This document shows, one piece after another, positions 60,698 to 64,000 of a DNA stretch of 64,000 nt; position 1 is the first letter of the stretch; each line of letters opens with the position of its first letter. The stretch covers positions 124,001-188,000 of the forward strand of contig CAWCBE010000009.1 of NCBI GenBank assembly GCA_963793825.1. Reading direction: 5' to 3'. The translations under genes were made by a program, and so were the position numbers. The notes under the pieces were generated by a model. That model made no database searches. It was not told the DNA's origin and was given only the letters and a program-made list of their open reading frames with translations. This stretch comes from RYN-230 sp963793825. Lineage in GTDB: Bacteria > Actinomycetota > Actinomycetes > Streptosporangiales > Streptosporangiaceae.

Positions 60698-62134
60698 CAA
60701 TGCCGTTGCTTGACTTACTGAACTATCGCGGGATGGAGTGTGAGCACCTTGGCGGGCACCCGGCGGGTAGGACGGCGGGCCTGGCCTGCCTTGCGGAAGG
60801 AGTACTTCGAGGCCGGGCGCTTGAGGAACCGGTCGGCCTCCCGCAACCGCCTGGCGCCGTTGTCGAGCTTGCGGCAGACCTTCGCGGCCATCGTCGCTAT
60901 GACCTGCTTGATCTGCACGGATGTCTGTGCGCATTGACGGATGACGCTGCGCCGCACGTGCTTGAGGACCTTGACGAAGGAGATGCGGTCCGGGTCGATC
61001 CGCTCCTCGCCGGCCAGCCGCATGATGATCCGGGTCATGCAGTGGTGCACCGCGAGATGCGCCCAGGCCTCCTGGCGCACCAGCTCCGGGTCCGCTGACC
61101 GCAAGATTTCCTGCGGGCCGCGCTGGAACGTCTTTATCTGCCGGAATGAAGATTCGCTTTCCCAGCGCTGATGGTAGAGGGCGGCGAGTTCACCGGCGGG
61201 GAAGGCCACGGGGTCCATCAGATCGGTCAGCAGCCTGACGACCTCGCCCCCGTCGACGCGGTATTCGATCACCCTCACCAGGACCCCGCCCGGATGCGCG
61301 CCCTTCTGCCCGGCCAGGTTCATCCGCGCCAGGTACGTTCCGTCGTCCAGGACCTTCACCGGGCGGCGGGCCACGCTCGACCGTGCCCGGATCAGCAGAT
61401 GCGCCCCGGCCTGCGTATACGCCTTCCACAGTGCCACCCCGGGAAAGCCCCGGTCCATGATCACCAGCATCCCGGCCGCGCTGCCGGCCATCGCGATCGC
61501 CAGTTCCGGCTCCCCGCCGCGGAACCCGCCCACGCTGGCGTTGACCGACGAGTGCGTCCCGGTCTCGGTCAACGTCACCACCCTGGCCTGGGGGAACCCC
61601 GCTGGCTGGCCTCTGGCGTCCACCGGCCCGCCGAACGCGGTCCGGTTGGCCGGCGTGTCCGGCACGTCAAGCACGAACCCATCCACCGCCGCGACCCGCA
61701 TCCCCCGCCAGAACGCGCCGTCCAGGCTGGCCGGGGCCACCGGCCCGGCCAGCCTGCGGAACACCCCCTCGATCACCCCCGCACCCAGCCGCTGCCGGGC
61801 CCGGGTGAATGAGGACTTGTCCGGAATCGCCTCGTCCATCCCCTCCAGTGCTCCCACCAGGTTCTCCGCGACATCGTCATAGGAGTCCTGCTGGAACAGG
61901 GCAAGAGCGAGCACGTAGTAGACCATGAACCGGGCAGGGAGCGCCCCGGGCTTCTTGTCCCGCTTGCCGCACTCAGCCAGGACCTCATCCACCAGATCGG
62001 CGGTCACCCACTCGGTGAGCACACCCAGCCGCACATCATCAGATAACCCGGTCCACGGATGCATACCCGGCATCATGCACCCACGGCTGCCTACCCGCGC
62101 AGCGATAGTTTGCAGCTGACAAGCAACGGCATTG
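60698..62134 (-). mobile_element. Complete IS4-type insertion sequence
   Basis: 1437 bp, bounded by perfect 15-bp terminal inverted repeats (CAATGCCGTTGCTTG at 60698-60712 and its complement at 62120-62134), with AACTATCGC shared further in. A 10-bp duplication flanks it. It encodes one transposase. Exact ends and intact frame indicate recent, likely active, transposition. Confidence 0.92.
60715..62076 (-). CDS. IS4-family transposase
   Basis: 453 residues. An N-terminal IS4 domain (RLGVLTEWVTADLVDEVLAECGKRDKKPGALP...YYVLALALF) and a DDE domain: first Asp in VAAVDGFVLDVPD, second in LVIMDRGFPG, and Glu in YHQRWESESSFRQIK (Y-x2-R-W-x-x-E signature). The protein fills the element between its repeats; no frameshift is seen. 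Confidence 0.94.
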   Translation of the reverse strand: MMPGMHPWTGLSDDVRLGVLTEWVTADLVDEVLAECGKRDKKPGALPARFMVYYVLALALFQQDSYDDVAENLVGALEGMDEAIPDKSSFTRARQRLGAGVIEGVFRRLAGPVAPASLDGAFWRGMRVAAVDGFVLDVPDTPANRTAFGGPVDARGQPAGFPQARVVTLTETGTHSSVNASVGGFRGGEPELAIAMAGSAAGMLVIMDRGFPGVALWKAYTQAGAHLLIRARSSVARRPVKVLDDGTYLARMNLAGQKGAHPGGVLVRVIEYRVDGGEVVRLLTDLMDPVAFPAGELAALYHQRWESESSFRQIKTFQRGPQEILRSADPELVRQEAWAHLAVHHCMTRIIMRLAGEERIDPDRISFVKVLKHVRRSVIRQCAQTSVQIKQVIATMAAKVCRKLDNGARRLREADRFLKRPASKYSFRKAGQARRPTRRVPAKVLTLHPAIVQ

Positions 62135-62144
62135 CCCGGTCGGG
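62135..62144. repeat. Target-site duplication, right copy
   Basis: Second copy of CCCGGTCGGG, adjacent to the right inverted repeat of the IS4-type element. Confidence 0.88.
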
Positions 62145-62465
62145 GTGAAGTGCATGTGCACCCGGGGGTGGCGGGCCAGCCACGCCTTGATGGCGGGGGT
62201 CTTGTGCGTGCCGTAGTTGTCGCAGATCACGTGGATGTCCAGGCCCCCGGGCACGGTCTTGCCGATCGTGGCCAGGAACTTGCGGAACTCGGCCGCGCGG
62301 TGCTGGCGGTGCAACTCGGAGATCACGGTGCCGTCGGCGATGCTGAAGGCGGCGAACAAGCTGGTGATGCCGTGCCGGACGTAGTCATGAGTGCGCCGCT
62401 CGGGCATGCCCGGCATCATCGGCAGCACCGGGGATGACCGGTCCAGCGCCTGGATCTGGCTCTTC

Positions 62466-62652
62466 GTGCGCCACGAGGCGCCGCATTACCGGGCGGAGAT
62501 GGAAGGGCTCCGCCGCTGGCCTGTCGCAGCAGGCTGGCGAAGCTGAGGGCAGCCTGATCCGGGAGACGCCGGGGAGGGCGGGAGCAGCCCTGACAACGAG
62601 GGGACGGGCCGGTACTGCCAGACGGCCCGGGCCCACCTAGCGAGACGGGAAG
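62466..62652. other. Gap between the IS630 remnant and the group II intron
   Basis: About 190 bases with no recognisable gene; probably the insertion locus of the intron. Confidence 0.3.
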
Positions 62653-64000
62653 GTGCACGTGAGGAACCAGCGGTTAAAGCCCCTCAAGAGATACACCGGC
62701 TCCAACCTGGTGGATGCGGGCCGGAGCGCAGCGCACGCCTGCGCGCCTTCGGGCGGGCGGGTGACTTCCGGGCCGGGTGAAGTCGCCGGCAGGGAGGCCA
62801 CGGGGAAAGCCTGCGGCGTACTCGTGGCGATGCTGCAGGGGCAAAGCTGGGCACCGACCCCGCCGACCGGTGTGTGGTGAACGTGGGAAGCGTCCCGGGC
62901 TGGTCCCGTGTCCTGGCCGTCCAGGCCGGGTGCGGGCAGGTTCGTCGTCGGCTGAGCGGGCCGGGACGTGGCGGAGCCGTCGTAGTAGTCCGGGGCCGGG
63001 AAAGCCGGTCACATGGCGAAGGGCGGCAGCAAGTCCGCAGTGCAGGGAACGGAAGGGCAGGAGATCGCCGGTGAATACGGGCGTGCTGTGGCCTGCGGCC
63101 GAACAGGCCGAGGCACGGGTACTGCGGATCCAGACCAAGCTGCATCAGTGGGCGACAGGTGATCCTGGCCGCCGGTTCGATGATGTGTTCAACCTCGTGT
63201 GTGACCCGGCTGTCCTCGTCGTGGCGTGGACGCGGGTCAGGGGTAATCGGGGCAAGCGGTCAGCGGGAGTGGACGGCGTCCGCCCGGATGCCGTGTTCTC
63301 CGCGGAGGAATGGTTCCTGCCGGACTTGAGGAGAGACCTCAAGGAGCGGCAGTTCACTCCGATGCCCGTGCGGGAGCGGATGATCCCCAAGCCCGGCAGC
63401 GCGAAGCTGCGCCGGCTGGGCATCCCGACCGCGCGGGACCGCACCGTGCAAGCGGCCCTGAAGCTGATCCTGGAGCCAATCTTCGAGGCGGGCTTCCAGC
63501 CGTGCTCCTACGGTTTCCGCCCCGGGCGCCGGGCTCAGGACGCGATCGCCGAGATCCACCAGTTCACGTCCCGCTCTTATGAGTGGGTCCTGGAAGGTGA
63601 CATCGAGGCGTGCTTCGACATGATCGATCACCGGGCCCTGATGGACCGGGTCCGGGGCCGTGTCGGGGACAAGCGGGTTCTGGCCCTGGTGAAGGCGTTC
63701 CTGAGAGCAGGCATCCTCAGTGAGGACGGCCTGGCCAGGAAAACCAGTACCGGCACACCCCAAGGCGGGATCCTCTCGCCGCTGCTGGCCAACATCGCCT
63801 TGTCCGGGCTCGACGAGTACTTCGCCGATGCCTGGCGGACGGCCAGTGCCACCACCTACCAGCGGACCAAGCGCCGCCGGGGAGGGCTGCCGATCTACCG
63901 GATCGTCCGCTATGCGGACGATTTCGTGGTTCTGGTCGCCGGAACCGATGCGCACGCGAAGGCCCTGCGGGAAACGGTGGCCGCGGTGCTGGCCCCGATG
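62653..64000 (+). mobile_element. 5' part of a group II intron (runs off the window)
   Basis: The intron-encoded reverse transcriptase begins at 63071, preceded by about 400 bases of structured GC-rich RNA-like sequence, the usual size of domains I-III. The 5' boundary is uncertain: GTGCAC at 62653 is a possible start of the GUGYG type but does not match fully. The 3' part lies beyond the window. Confidence 0.5.
63071..64000 (+). CDS. Group II intron reverse transcriptase/maturase, partial
   Basis: The frame is open from GTG at 63071 (AGGAG 7 bases upstream) to the end of the window, 310 codons. RT blocks are in order: RT0/1 SAGVDGV...MPVRERMIPKPGSAKLRRLGIPT, ARDRTVQAALKLILEPIFEAGFQPCSYGFRPGR, EGDIEACFDMIDH, TGTPQGGILSPLLANI, and the active-site YADD at about residue 281. 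It copies the intron into new DNA sites and aids splicing. The maturase and any endonuclease domain are outside the window. Confidence 0.94.
   Translation, partial: MNTGVLWPAAEQAEARVLRIQTKLHQWATGDPGRRFDDVFNLVCDPAVLVVAWTRVRGNRGKRSAGVDGVRPDAVFSAEEWFLPDLRRDLKERQFTPMPVRERMIPKPGSAKLRRLGIPTARDRTVQAALKLILEPIFEAGFQPCSYGFRPGRRAQDAIAEIHQFTSRSYEWVLEGDIEACFDMIDHRALMDRVRGRVGDKRVLALVKAFLRAGILSEDGLARKTSTGTPQGGILSPLLANIALSGLDEYFADAWRTASATTYQRTKRRRGGLPIYRIVRYADDFVVLVAGTDAHAKALRETVAAVLAPM

Larger units (their letters stand above)
60466..62465 (-). mobile_element. IS630-family transposase remnant, split by another IS
   Basis: Leftward, the 3' part of the gene (60466-60687) encodes INQVERWFGFLTDQMIRRG...ADPKPFVWKKTAEEILDSLARYLQRI, the C-terminal DDE part; the 5' part (62135-62465) encodes KSQIQALDRSSPVLPMMPGMP then VICDNYGTHKTPAIKAWL. 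Removing the inserted element and one copy of the duplicated 10 bases joins HFTPTGSSWINQVERW in frame, which shows the gene was uninterrupted before the second insertion. The N-terminal part is missing beyond about 62465, so the element was already truncated or has been deleted since. Confidence 0.85.

Overview
The window is very GC-rich, with overlapping genes, frequent GTG/TTG starts and a protein set (Ku, LLM-class flavin oxidoreductase, DUF6458, an HTH + Clp-N pair, DHA2 transporters, OmpR-type regulation) that point to an actinobacterium (Actinomycetota). Something close to Streptosporangiales is a guess only. Gene products were recognised by eye from motifs; no database search was run.

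Layout. 0-11 kb: end of an O6-alkylguanine-DNA alkyltransferase overlapping a 2OG-Fe(II) oxygenase, a large FAD/Fe-S dehydrogenase, a phospholipase-C-like phosphoesterase with an in-frame TGA, a DUF4097-like surface protein, an SDR, a tightly coupled cysK-cysE pair and a multicopper oxidase. 11-20 kb: a frameshifted DHA2 transporter, a repeat-rich gap, then a leftward four-gene set (radical SAM/SPASM, nitronate monooxygenase-like, HipA-like kinase, DUF3037) facing a secreted PQQ-type propeller across a perfect 38-bp palindrome. 20-29 kb: housekeeping and stress genes (thioesterase, gnd, lipoprotein serine hydrolase, Rieske oxygenase, ku, DUF6458, HAD phosphatase-thrC, and a merR-trxA operon with a mer-type promoter). 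29-36 kb: a signalling/transport unit made of an ABC-ATPase/GAF/histidine-kinase fusion, an OmpR-type regulator, helically phased direct repeats, and a complete xylose-type ABC importer. 36-42 kb: NAD-epimerase/DUF2867, TetR + DHA2 pump, MmcQ/YjbR, TauE/SafE. 42-48.5 kb: an unusual cassette behind a LexA-like box, with a 37-codon leader, a membrane-anchored unknown protein, a 1145-residue CHAP-like/glucosaminidase protein and a second membrane-anchored unknown. 48-58.6 kb: azoreductase/HxlR, glutamic endopeptidase, LLM oxidoreductase, TetR, GNAT, spermidine-synthase-like protein, alpha/beta hydrolase, RelE-type toxin-antitoxin, HTH + Clp-N pair, a frameshifted glycosidase-like gene and an enoyl-CoA hydratase. 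58.6-64 kb: degraded DNA and mobile elements: a transporter remnant, an AT-richer methyltransferase, an IS630-type transposase split by a complete IS4-type element with a 10-bp target duplication, and the 5' part of a group II intron cut by the window edge.

Four genes carry a single-base indel, three in homopolymers of C or G and one in a short C/T run, and one has an in-frame stop. That density over otherwise intact genes suggests consensus errors in the assembly at least as much as real pseudogenes, so products are described as if restored and the lesions are mapped. The most interesting units are the ATPase-kinase fusion that appears to control a sugar importer, and the LexA-box-preceded cell-wall hydrolase cassette.
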